Positions 1 through 7,301 of a DNA stretch of 15,987 nt are shown in pieces (the stretch's first letter is position 1; each line of letters begins with the position of its first letter). This DNA is from CALHKP01 sp963558075 (lineage in GTDB: Bacteria > Bacillota > Clostridia > Peptostreptococcales > Anaerovoracaceae). Under the pieces are notes generated by a model. The model had not been told where the DNA came from. It saw nothing but the letters and a program-made list of their open reading frames with translations, and made no database searches. Location: positions 1-15,987 of the forward strand of contig CAUWFN010000044.1 in assembly GCA_963558075.1 (NCBI GenBank). Direction: 5' to 3'. Position numbers and translations under genes: made by a program.

Positions 1-758
1 TGAAGCCCGCTCACTGCAAGAACATGGGCCGTACCATTTTTCTGAAAGCGAGAATATACATCCTCCGAAAGCGCACTGCTCTCGCCAAATACGACTGACC
101 TCATAATATTCCTTAAGTTCTCATCGGAAAGAGAATTAAGAAACCTTTCTCTTACAGAAATTATTCTATTTTTTGCAGCATCAACAAAACTTCCAGTTTC
201 ACGAAAATCAGAAATAACCGCAGTCTCACACGTAAACCCCACACCTTTACCGTAGAGATATTTTCTATAACTAAAGCCTCCCGGATTAGCCTCAAGCTCT
301 GGTTTTGTTATAGTGCATGTGAATTTAATATACCCACCATGGGCCTTCTCAAATGGAATTTTTCCCTGTTTATCACGAACTAATATTTTTTCTCCAGTGC
401 TATCAAAACTAATGCTACCTGATTCTACATGTCTTATACTGCATATATACTCGGCTTGACCATTTCTTTTTTTCTGTGCGCCAGAGATCTTAGCTTCGAT
501 TTTTGCCTCCTCACCTGTAATATGATTAACCGGACTATTTTCAAAGTACAATGTAAATATAGAAAAAAATATGAAACCAATAGCTGACGCAACCACGCAA
601 GCTTTCTCCAGTCGAAAGGCTTTGACAGAAAGAAGAACAGTAAAAATAAACGCTATACCTATAACTGATGCTGTAAGAACATCTGACCACATAACCGCAT
701 TCCCTGCCGCAATCCCTGCTATATAAGCTAAAACATACGAAAAAAGTTTTCTTCTCAT
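1..758 (-). CDS. comEC: ComEC/Rec2 family DNA internalization protein, N-terminal part (cut by left edge)
   Basis: This is the membrane channel that carries single-stranded DNA across the cytoplasmic membrane during natural transformation. The frame is open from an ATG at 758 to the window edge (252 full codons). A GGAG ribosome binding site (765-768) lies six bases upstream of the ATG. Three hydrophobic segments are visible at about residues 4-22, 27-45 and 52-72. They are followed by a soluble OB-fold-like region (about 78-185) containing the family motif NPGGFSYRKYL at 158-168. The signature GTAHVLAVSGL at 242-252 opens the competence domain and runs into the edge. The rest of the competence domain and any C-terminal metallo-beta-lactamase domain lie outside the window. 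It is transcribed away from the PBP gene from its own promoter. Family assignment is firm; whether the strain is transformable cannot be judged here. Confidence 0.93.
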   Translation of the reverse strand, partial: MRRKLFSYVLAYIAGIAAGNAVMWSDVLTASVIGIAFIFTVLLSVKAFRLEKACVVASAIGFIFFSIFTLYFENSPVNHITGEEAKIEAKISGAQKKRNGQAEYICSIRHVESGSISFDSTGEKILVRDKQGKIPFEKAHGGYIKFTCTITKPELEANPGGFSYRKYLYGKGVGFTCETAVISDFRETGSFVDAAKNRIISVRERFLNSLSDENLRNIMRSVVFGESSALSEDVYSRFQKNGTAHVLAVSGL

Positions 759-786
759 AACTTACTCCATACCCTTTACGACTTTC

Positions 787-815
787 ATTTTACCATTTAT
801 TTCCAGTTTTGTAAA
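787..815 (-). promoter_or_regulatory. Predicted sigma-A-type promoter for comEC
   Basis: Reading the minus strand, TTTACA (815-810) is followed by a 17-base spacer and TAAAAT (792-787). The -10 box lies 28 bases before the comEC ATG at 758, leaving a short leader that carries the GGAG site. The boxes are near consensus and the spacing is ideal. It is called from sequence only. Confidence 0.6.
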
Positions 816-826
816 TTATGTTCATG

Positions 827-865
827 AAACTTTGCTCACATACTCCAAAATGGCAAAAACTTTGC
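827..865. repeat. Direct repeat AAACTTTGC and palindrome at the PBP promoter (candidate operator)
   Basis: The nonamer AAACTTTGC occurs at 827-835 and again at 857-865, so the copies start exactly 30 bases apart, about three helical turns. The second copy is also the right part of the palindrome GCAAA-AAC-TTTGC (853-865). That palindrome overlaps the -35 box of the rightward promoter. Repeats with this phasing on a -35 box are typical of transcription factor sites, but no regulator can be named and chance is possible. Confidence 0.35.
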
Positions 866-890
866 AATTCTAATCAAAAGATGGTATAAT
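862..890 (+). promoter_or_regulatory. Predicted sigma-A-type promoter for the class A PBP gene
   Basis: TTGCAA (862-867), a 17-base spacer and a perfect TATAAT (885-890) form a strong vegetative promoter. It would start transcription near 897 and leave a leader of about 36 bases before the ATG at 933, containing the site AAAGGAA (917-923). Confidence 0.75.
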
Positions 891-932
891 ATCATAATCT
901 TATGTGTAAATTACAGAAAGGAACTTACTTAC

Positions 933-3908
933 ATGAGTAAAAACATATTCAATAAAATAAAGGAGAAGTCTGAGAGACGCAAAAATCCAGAGGCTTTTGA
1001 CGGCGAGCTTGTGCCTGCAAAGTCAAACAGCAGCGGATCATCTGGCGCCTCATCACCAAAGCGTAAATACCGCTGGAACAAGAAACAGACCCTAAAGGCT
1101 GTACTTGCAGTTCTAATTGTCATGGTTCTAGCTGTAGTTGTATATGCAGGTGTTACAATTATAAAAGCTCCGAAAATTAATCCGGACGACATATACGAAA
1201 TACTGTCCGAAAGCACTACAATATTTGACGACCACGGCAACGAAATAGACAACGTATATACGGATGCCAACAGAGACAATATTGACGCGAAAGATATTCC
1301 AGATGAGCTAAAATATGCATTCATCGCATTAGAGGACAAGTCCTTCGAAAAGCATCACGGTTTTAACTTCGTACGTATATTCGGTGCAATCAAAGACGCA
1401 GTCTTTTCCGGTGGTCAAATCAGCGGAACAAGTACAATAACACAGCAGCTTGCAAGAAACCTCTTCATACCAGAAGAACGTTTTGAGCGAAGCATCAAAA
1501 GAAAAATCGTAGAAGCATATTATGCTGTTATCTTAGAAAAAGAACTAACAAAAGATGAAATACTAGAGGCTTATCTCAACACTATATTCTTCGGCTTCAA
1601 CAGCTACGGTGTTCAGACGGCAGCCCAGTCATATTTTTCAAAAGATATCGGCGAGCTTACAGTAGCAGAGTGCGCAGCTTTGGCCTCACTTCCACAGGCT
1701 CCTACAGAATATCAGCTTGTAGAATATATTGAAGGCGGAAATGCAGATCAGTACAAGGATACCCTGCTAAAAGAAACACATGATGGAATTTACGTTGCAA
1801 ATGATATAAGCAAATCGCGTCGTGAAACATGCCTGAAGCTCATGAAGGAGCAGGGATATATCGACGAAAAACAGTACAAGGAAGCAGTTGACACAAAGCT
1901 AGTTGACATGCTTAACCCTAACTACTCAGCCCTCTCAAGCAAGTCATCTTACTTTGCAGACTATGTAATCGAATATGTTATCGATGACCTTGTAGAAGAA
2001 AAAGGTTGGGACTACGACAAAGCGTGGGAAGCCGTATACGAAGGCGGACTTAAGATTCACTCAACGCTAGATGCAGAGGCTCAGTCAGTTGCCGAAAGAG
2101 AACTGTCAGACCCTGCAAACTACCCTGGACTTTCATATTCAACAGATGCCGAAGGCAACCTAATAAACCACAAGGGGCAGCTAGTACTATACAGCTACAA
2201 CAATTTCTTCAACGAAAATGCTGAGTTCGTATTTAGATCAGATGAAATCCAAAAACGCGATGACGGTTCTCTTGTAATTGCAGCAGGAAAACGTCTGAAC
2301 ATATATGAGACAGTCGTTAACGGAAACACTGACTACAGCCTTGAGTTCAAACCTATGTATGTAACTGAGGAAGGTGTTCTATACGGAATCGAAGGTGGAT
2401 TCATCAACATCCCTGCGGAATACAAGAGCCGCAAGAAAAACGGAGACCTCGTTGTACAGGCCTCATTCATGAAAGATCACAAGGACTTTTTCAAATTCAA
2501 CGATGATGGAAGCATCAGCATCCCATCAGACTCATACACACTAAAAAATAAAGTAATTCAGCCTCAGGCTGCAATGACCATAGTTGATAACCATAGCGGT
2601 CACATAAAAGCTATGGTTGGAGGAAGAAACACAACAGGAAGAAAGCTCTTTAACAGAGCGACAACCCCTAGACAGCCTGGTTCCTCAATCAAGCCTCTTG
2701 GAGTATATGCTCCAGCTCTTCAGCAGAGTGCAGAAGAGCTTGCCGCAGGCAAGAAGCACAGCTTTGTTGACTATGGAGCAGACGAACAGGGAGCAGACCT
2801 TTATGGTGACTACCTGACAGCAGGTTCGATAGTTATCGACGAACCGACAACTATCGAAGGCAGACGCTGGCCAAAGAACTTTAACAACGCATACTCAGGT
2901 CCTCAGACACTGAGATCTGCAATGTCAATGTCCCTTAACACATGTGCCGTAAAAGTTTTAATGCAGGTTGGTGAACAGTATTCAGCTGACATGCTCAAGA
3001 AGTTCGGAGTTACTACTCTCGTAGAGGAAAACGGCTCAGACATAAACCTTGCAGCCCTTGCGCTAGGAGGTATGACTAACGGTGTTACAACACTTGACAT
3101 GGCCTCTGCTTACACTACATTCCCTAACAACGGAACAAAAAAAGACCCTATCTGCTACACTAAGGTTGAAGACAGAGAAGGCAATGTTATACTGACAAAA
3201 GAAAACAAATCACATAAGGTACTTGATCCTGGTGTTGCATGGATTATGACATCAATGCTTAGAAGCGTTGTCGAAAGAGGTGCTCATGGTGCTGCAATTC
3301 CTGGAGTTCCTACAGGAGGAAAAACAGGTACTACTGATAACGAATTCGACCTGTGGTTCGATGGAATCACACCTACATACTCAGCATCCCTTTGGATAGG
3401 CAGTGACTATAACCTTGAACTTCAGTCAACAAGCCTTCAGACCGCCGCAGTATGGGGAAGAATTATGTCACAGATTCCTGGAGCGTGTGCAAAAGGTTCA
3501 TTTGCAGCAATGCCAGGAAATGTAATAAGCTCAGGCGGTGAATACTTCATCGCAGGTACTGAATCAGGAAGATCAGATATCAACAAACTAAAAGAAAAAG
3601 TTGTTGTCTGCGTAGACTCAGGAATGCTTGCAACACCAGACTGTAAGCATACTCAGGAAAAGGAATTCTCCAAATATGGAGACGAAAATACAAAAGCTCC
3701 TAAGTACTACTGTAATCTACATAACAGCGATGTAAATAAGTACCCTATCAAGCCGGGAACTACCCTTGCACCGCAGCCAAAGCCTGAACCAGAAGAACCT
3801 GAGGAGCCAGAGGAACCGGAAGAACCAGATAAACCTGAAAAACCAAATCCAAATCCTCAGCCGGAAAATCCAGCTGCACTGTCATATGGTTCTGACAGAA
3901 AAAGATAA
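933..3908 (+). CDS. Class A penicillin-binding protein (transglycosylase/transpeptidase)
   Basis: This is a bifunctional peptidoglycan synthase of the PBP1A/PonA type. It polymerises glycan strands from lipid II and cross-links stem peptides outside the membrane. Residues 1-53 are a cytoplasmic tail, Ser/Gly-rich then basic; 54-76 is the single membrane anchor. The GT51 domain (about 90-260) shows the catalytic Glu in ALEDKSF (E134), GTSTITQQLARN (165-176) and EAYLNTIFFG (212-221). The transpeptidase domain has all three motifs: SSIK with Ser584/Lys587, SLN at 667-669 and KTG at 797-799. About 145 residues (roughly 395-540) are inserted between the two domains. The 991-residue protein ends in a Pro/Glu-rich tail (946-980). 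The start has AAAGGAA nine bases upstream. It is a single-gene unit with its own promoter and terminator, and it converges with the PASTA kinase operon. Confidence 0.95.
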   Translation: MSKNIFNKIKEKSERRKNPEAFDGELVPAKSNSSGSSGASSPKRKYRWNKKQTLKAVLAVLIVMVLAVVVYAGVTIIKAPKINPDDIYEILSESTTIFDDHGNEIDNVYTDANRDNIDAKDIPDELKYAFIALEDKSFEKHHGFNFVRIFGAIKDAVFSGGQISGTSTITQQLARNLFIPEERFERSIKRKIVEAYYAVILEKELTKDEILEAYLNTIFFGFNSYGVQTAAQSYFSKDIGELTVAECAALASLPQAPTEYQLVEYIEGGNADQYKDTLLKETHDGIYVANDISKSRRETCLKLMKEQGYIDEKQYKEAVDTKLVDMLNPNYSALSSKSSYFADYVIEYVIDDLVEEKGWDYDKAWEAVYEGGLKIHSTLDAEAQSVAERELSDPANYPGLSYSTDAEGNLINHKGQLVLYSYNNFFNENAEFVFRSDEIQKRDDGSLVIAAGKRLNIYETVVNGNTDYSLEFKPMYVTEEGVLYGIEGGFINIPAEYKSRKKNGDLVVQASFMKDHKDFFKFNDDGSISIPSDSYTLKNKVIQPQAAMTIVDNHSGHIKAMVGGRNTTGRKLFNRATTPRQPGSSIKPLGVYAPALQQSAEELAAGKKHSFVDYGADEQGADLYGDYLTAGSIVIDEPTTIEGRRWPKNFNNAYSGPQTLRSAMSMSLNTCAVKVLMQVGEQYSADMLKKFGVTTLVEENGSDINLAALALGGMTNGVTTLDMASAYTTFPNNGTKKDPICYTKVEDREGNVILTKENKSHKVLDPGVAWIMTSMLRSVVERGAHGAAIPGVPTGGKTGTTDNEFDLWFDGITPTYSASLWIGSDYNLELQSTSLQTAAVWGRIMSQIPGACAKGSFAAMPGNVISSGGEYFIAGTESGRSDINKLKEKVVVCVDSGMLATPDCKHTQEKEFSKYGDENTKAPKYYCNLHNSDVNKYPIKPGTTLAPQPKPEPEEPEEPEEPEEPDKPEKPNPNPQPENPAALSYGSDRKR
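3792..3827 (+). repeat. Four tandem Glu-Glu-Pro codon triplets in the PBP tail
   Basis: Four consecutive 9-base units each encode EEP (residues 954-965). Their third codon positions vary (GAA/GAG, CCT/CCA/CCG), so the peptide is conserved more than the DNA. That argues against recent slippage and for a selected acidic, extended extracellular tail. Confidence 0.6.
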
Positions 3909-3932
3909 ACTGAAAACAGAAAATCAGATACT

Positions 3933-3961
3933 AAAAAACCACCGATTTACGGTGGTTTTTT
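3933..3961. terminator. Rho-independent terminator shared by the PBP gene (+) and the rpe operon (-)
   Basis: A perfect stem CCACCG/CGGTGG (3939-3944 with 3950-3955) encloses an ATTTA loop. It is flanked by six A on the left and six T on the right, so each strand reads as a hairpin followed by a U-tract. It lies 25 bases after the PBP stop and 66 bases beyond the rpe stop. It can therefore end both convergent transcripts. The remaining spacer (3962-4026) holds nothing I recognise. Confidence 0.88.
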
Positions 3962-4026
3962 GATTGGCTTTCTAAACTATCGTATGGCTATGCATTTCAA
4001 ATATTTGTCTGCATTCACCCTATATC

Positions 4027-4680
4027 CTATCCAATTATTTCCTTGAAGTCTTTTACTCTTTTTTCAACATCATCAGCCTTAAATACTGCAGAACCTGCAA
4101 CAAACATATCAACTCCGCAGTCTTTTAGCATCTTTGCATTATCTAGTGTAACGCCTCCATCAACTTCAATTATATAATCTAGATTTTTCTCACGTCTTAT
4201 TTTATCAAGCTGTTTTATCTTTTCGCATGCAACAGGAATGAACTTCTGTCCTCCAAATCCAGGATTAACAGACATTATAAGTACAAGATCAATATCCTCT
4301 AGAACACATTCGAGAGTTGAAACAGGTGTCGCAGGATTTAGCGCAACTCCAGCTTTCTTTCCTGTCATTTTTATCTTCTGAATGCTTCTATGAAGGTGAG
4401 TTACAGCTTCCTGATGAATTACTATAAACTCTGTTTTTTCTGTAACAAAATCATCGATATACTGGTCAGGATTTTCTATCATCAAATGAACATCATAAGG
4501 TGCCGTATCAAGCTTATCAAGCGACTTCATTACAGCACTTCCAAAGCTTATATTCGGTACAAAATGACCGTCCATAACATCTATATGCAGATAGTCGCAT
4601 CCTGCTTTGCTTACAAGAACTGTATCCTCACCCAGCTTTGAAAAATCAGCTGACAGTATTGATGGTGCTAGTTTTCCCAT
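4027..4680 (-). CDS. rpe: Ribulose-phosphate 3-epimerase
   Basis: It interconverts D-ribulose 5-phosphate and D-xylulose 5-phosphate in the pentose phosphate pathway, in the cytoplasm. The 217-residue length is normal for this TIM-barrel family. Metal ligands and catalytic residues are in place: H32 and D34 in HIDVMDGHFVPN, H65 in VHLMI, and D174 in EVDGGV. The phosphate loops NPGFGGQKF (139-147) and VAGSAVF (194-200) are also present. The frame is open to 4722, but the family begins MxxLAPSILSADF. The ATG at 4680 has a perfect AGGAGG five bases upstream, so the shorter form is right. It is the last gene of the operon, 10 bases after rsgA, and rsgA-rpe adjacency is common in Firmicutes. Confidence 0.95.
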   Translation of the reverse strand: MGKLAPSILSADFSKLGEDTVLVSKAGCDYLHIDVMDGHFVPNISFGSAVMKSLDKLDTAPYDVHLMIENPDQYIDDFVTEKTEFIVIHQEAVTHLHRSIQKIKMTGKKAGVALNPATPVSTLECVLEDIDLVLIMSVNPGFGGQKFIPVACEKIKQLDKIRREKNLDYIIEVDGGVTLDNAKMLKDCGVDMFVAGSAVFKADDVEKRVKDFKEIIG

Positions 4681-4685
4681 TTCAT

Positions 4686-4691
4686 CCTCCT
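4686..4691 (-). promoter_or_regulatory. Ribosome binding site that fixes the rpe start
   Basis: AGGAGG sits five bases before the ATG at 4680. Its first base is the last base of the rsgA TGA stop. Upstream in-frame ATGs inside rsgA have no such site, and terminating ribosomes would land directly on this one. Confidence 0.8.
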
Positions 4692-5554
4692 CAGTATTTT
4701 TTTCTCTTTCGTATCTCCTCAATGTTTGATACGTATGATTTATAACGTGCCTGCGAAATCTTACCTTCTTCCACAGCCTCTATAACAGCGCAATCCGGTT
4801 CTTTGATATGTCTACAGTTATCAAAGCGGCATCCACCGGAATATTTTGCAATTTCCGGATAATAGTCTGCAAGCTCATCTTCTTCTACATCAAGTATATC
4901 AAAAGATGTAAATCCCGGCGTATCAAAGACATATCCTCCATGGCTTTCAAACATTTCAACATGCCTTGTAGTATGTTTTCCTCTTGCAGTTTTGGAGCTC
5001 ACTTTTCCTGTCTCCATGTTAGCCTCAGGTATCAAAAGGTTTATGAGACTCGATTTTCCTACTCCTGATGGACCTGCAAATGCAACCTTAGCCCCCGATA
5101 TGTAAGGTGCTAGCTCTTCTGTACCCGTTTTTTCCTTTGCACTTGCAAATACAACAGGGTACACATCTGCATACATCCTTTTAATTGATTCCAGAAATTC
5201 GCTATCTGCAAGATCAGATTTGTTTATACAAATAACAGCCTCAGTATTATTCTTTTCTGCCATTATGAGAAATCTATCTATTATTTCAAAATTAGGCTTT
5301 GGCTTTGCCGCTGCTGCAACGATTATAAATCTATCTACGTTTGCAATCGGAGGTCTTATGAACGAATTTTTTCTTTCGTGAACATCTGTAATTACAGAGT
5401 CACCGTCATCTCTTATCTCAATATCTACGCTGTCGCCTACAGCCAGCGTAAAACCGTCTCTCTTAAGCGCTCCACGGCCTTTTGCTCTAAATATACCATC
5501 AGTGGTTTTTACATAGTAAAAACCACCGATTCCTTTAATTATTATTCCTGTCAT
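4691..5554 (-). CDS. rsgA: Ribosome small subunit-dependent GTPase RsgA (YloQ/CpgA)
   Basis: RsgA is a circularly permuted GTPase that acts late in 30S subunit maturation. The order of motifs shows the permutation: G4 NKSD (111-114) and G5-like ASAKE come before the P-loop GPSGVGKSS (161-169), the TTRH switch region and G3 DTPGF (211-215). An N-terminal OB-fold occupies about 1-65. The C-terminal zinc site uses C242, C247, H249 and C255. Length is 287 residues, normal for the family. The frame can be extended two codons to a GTG at 5560, but the AGGTGA site (5561-5566) would abut that codon; it is six bases from the ATG at 5554, which is preferred. It lies between pknB and rpe, the usual Firmicutes order. 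A perfect inverted repeat lies within codons 11-18. Confidence 0.95.
   Translation of the reverse strand: MTGIIIKGIGGFYYVKTTDGIFRAKGRGALKRDGFTLAVGDSVDIEIRDDGDSVITDVHERKNSFIRPPIANVDRFIIVAAAAKPKPNFEIIDRFLIMAEKNNTEAVICINKSDLADSEFLESIKRMYADVYPVVFASAKEKTGTEELAPYISGAKVAFAGPSGVGKSSLINLLIPEANMETGKVSSKTARGKHTTRHVEMFESHGGYVFDTPGFTSFDILDVEEDELADYYPEIAKYSGGCRFDNCRHIKEPDCAVIEAVEEGKISQARYKSYVSNIEEIRKRKKY
5502..5526 (-). repeat. Perfect 11-bp inverted repeat in the 5' coding region of rsgA
   Basis: GTGGTTTTTAC and GTAAAAACCAC flank a three-base TAT loop on the coding strand, about 30 bases after the rsgA ATG. No U-tract follows, so it is not a standard terminator. In mRNA it would form a stable hairpin just inside the gene. 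The + strand 14-mer AAAAACCACCGATT here (5518-5531) also occurs in the PBP/rpe terminator (3934-3947). Confidence 0.5.
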
Positions 5555-5560
5555 ATTCAC

Positions 5561-5566
5561 TCACCT
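5561..5566 (-). promoter_or_regulatory. Ribosome binding site that decides the rsgA start
   Basis: AGGTGA is six bases from the ATG at 5554 and zero bases from the alternative GTG at 5560, so only the ATG is well placed. The first two bases of the site are the last two bases of the pknB TAG stop (5567-5565). Confidence 0.65.
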
Positions 5567-7301
5567 ACTGGGCTCCATTTTCCTCTGGCTGTGGCTGAGG
5601 TTCTGGTTCTGGTTCAGGTTCTGGTGCCCTATCTTTTGCTACAGTAATATTGATAGCTGTACCTTTTTCAAGTTCAGTTCCCTCTGAATACTGCTGTTCC
5701 ATTACAAATCCTGCTTTGTAAACGTTACTTTCGCCAAATATGATTTCACCTACTGAGAATCCGCTCTGAGCAAGTTTTGCTTTTGCATCTTCTAGACTCA
5801 GACCTACTATTCTAGGAACCTTTGGCTTTGATGAACCCTTACTTACTACGATATCAACTCTTGTACCTTCTTTCGCAGCAGTTCCTGGTGCAGGTGACTG
5901 CTCGATAATGATACCTTCAGGAGAATCACTTTCCTTATAGTCGACACTTCCAAGTCTATATCCGTACTGCTCAAGAAGGCTTTCTATTTCAGCCTCGGAT
6001 GTAAACTGGCTGTTTACAAGACTAGGAACTACTCCCTTCTTTTCTCCGCCACTTAAGTTAACTGTAACAGTTCTACCTTCTCTTACCATTGTTCCTTTTA
6101 GAGGAGTCTGAGATACAACGCATCCTTCTTCTACATCAGTACTTGGTACCTCGTCACCTTTTTTGATTTTTAGACCAACTTCCTCAAGCTCGTATTCTGC
6201 TTCCTCGTATGTCATGCCCTTAAGGTCTGGAACCTCTACTTCAGCTCCGCCACCTATGATTCCCATAGCATAAAGCACTCCAAATACAGCTGCAATTACG
6301 ACAGCTCCTATACCACATCCGATAAGAATCTTCTTTTTCTTTGCATGGTCAGTCTTCTTATTTTTATTTTTGTTTTTCTTCTTTGAAGGCTTATCTTCTC
6401 CAAGTAGCTTTGCAAGCTCATCATCTGTCTCATCTTCATCTGCAGGGCTCTCTGCTGCGAAAACATGATCTCCCACTACCTTAGAAATGAACTCAATATT
6501 TTCTAGATCTTCGATAAACTGATCTGCTGTCTTATATCTGTTTGAAGGAAGCTTATCAGTAGCCTTCATTACAGCCTTTTCTAGTGTAGGAGGAATTCCT
6601 CTAACAAACTTTGAAGGTGGATCGATGTCGTTATTTATATGCATTAGAGCAACCTGAATTGCATTGTCACCATCAAATGGAACTCTTCCTGTAAGCATTT
6701 CGTACAGAACTATTCCAAGAGAATAGATATCTGATCTTGCATCTACGCTTGCTCCCTTTGCCTGCTCTGGTGAGAAATAGTGAACTGAGCCCATAATCTT
6801 ATTTGAGTCAGCTACTACTGTTGATGTGCTTACTGCCTTTGCTATACCAAAATCAGCAAGCTTTGCAACACCCTCTCTTGTTATCATGATATTGTGAGGC
6901 TTTACGTCTCTATGAATTATATTGTTTCTATGAGCAAGGCTCAAAGCTGATGCTACCTGTTTTGTTATTTCAATAGCAGTCTTATAGTCAAGAGGCGCCT
7001 TCTCCTCGATAATTTCACTTAGAGGTCTTCCATCAATAAGCTCCATAACGATATAGTTGATGTTTCCTTCCTTGCCCACATCGTAAATGCTTACTATGTT
7101 AGGATGCTGAAGCTGTGCCGCCGCCTGTGACTCTCTCTTGAAATTTTCAACAAACTGTTCATCCTTTGTAAATTCAGGACGTAGAATTTTGATTGCAACA
7201 TATCTGTTAAGCAATCTACATTTTGCTTTGTACACTATGGCCATTCCGCCTTCGCCGATTTTCTCAATCAGCTCATATCTTCCTGCCAGCAATTTACTCA
7301 T
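5565..7301 (-). CDS. pknB: Stk1/PrkC family PASTA-domain Ser/Thr protein kinase
   Basis: This membrane kinase senses peptidoglycan fragments or lipid II outside the cell and phosphorylates cytoplasmic targets in growth, division and wall synthesis. The Hanks kinase domain (about 8-270) has the glycine loop GEGGMAIVY (16-24), K38 in VAIK, catalytic D132 in HRDVKPHN, DFG at 150-152 and SPEQAKG (177-183). A Lys-rich juxtamembrane stretch (about 307-324) precedes one membrane segment (about 325-347). Three PASTA repeats follow outside: about 354-419, 423-489 and 493-556. The tail (559-578) is a Pro-Glu/Pro-Gln run. Length is 578 residues, usual for a three-PASTA kinase. The ATG at 7301 has GGAGG nine bases upstream and overlaps the prpC stop by eight bases, so kinase and phosphatase are translationally coupled. 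Confidence 0.96.
   Translation of the reverse strand: MSKLLAGRYELIEKIGEGGMAIVYKAKCRLLNRYVAIKILRPEFTKDEQFVENFKRESQAAAQLQHPNIVSIYDVGKEGNINYIVMELIDGRPLSEIIEEKAPLDYKTAIEITKQVASALSLAHRNNIIHRDVKPHNIMITREGVAKLADFGIAKAVSTSTVVADSNKIMGSVHYFSPEQAKGASVDARSDIYSLGIVLYEMLTGRVPFDGDNAIQVALMHINNDIDPPSKFVRGIPPTLEKAVMKATDKLPSNRYKTADQFIEDLENIEFISKVVGDHVFAAESPADEDETDDELAKLLGEDKPSKKKNKNKNKKTDHAKKKKILIGCGIGAVVIAAVFGVLYAMGIIGGGAEVEVPDLKGMTYEEAEYELEEVGLKIKKGDEVPSTDVEEGCVVSQTPLKGTMVREGRTVTVNLSGGEKKGVVPSLVNSQFTSEAEIESLLEQYGYRLGSVDYKESDSPEGIIIEQSPAPGTAAKEGTRVDIVVSKGSSKPKVPRIVGLSLEDAKAKLAQSGFSVGEIIFGESNVYKAGFVMEQQYSEGTELEKGTAINITVAKDRAPEPEPEPEPQPQPEENGAQ
5586..5624 (-). repeat. Pro-Glu/Pro-Gln dipeptide run at the PknB C-terminus
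   Basis: Residues 560-572 alternate Pro with Glu or Gln. This is an extended, acidic, low-complexity tail outside the membrane after the last PASTA repeat. It resembles in composition the tail of the PBP encoded by the convergent gene. Confidence 0.55.

Noticed and set aside
929..1339. A 136-codon minus-strand frame opposite the start of the PBP gene
   Set aside because: It is the reverse of the Ser-rich and membrane part of the PBP, has no ribosome binding site, and would run into the divergent promoter region.
3792..3827. EEP codon repeats considered as a variable-number tandem repeat or CRISPR-like array
   Set aside because: Units are 9 bases, coding, in frame, and differ at synonymous sites; there are no spacers.
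4681..4722. A 14-residue N-terminal extension of Rpe
   Set aside because: It overlaps the rsgA reading frame and bypasses a perfect AGGAGG five bases before the family-typical start at 4680.
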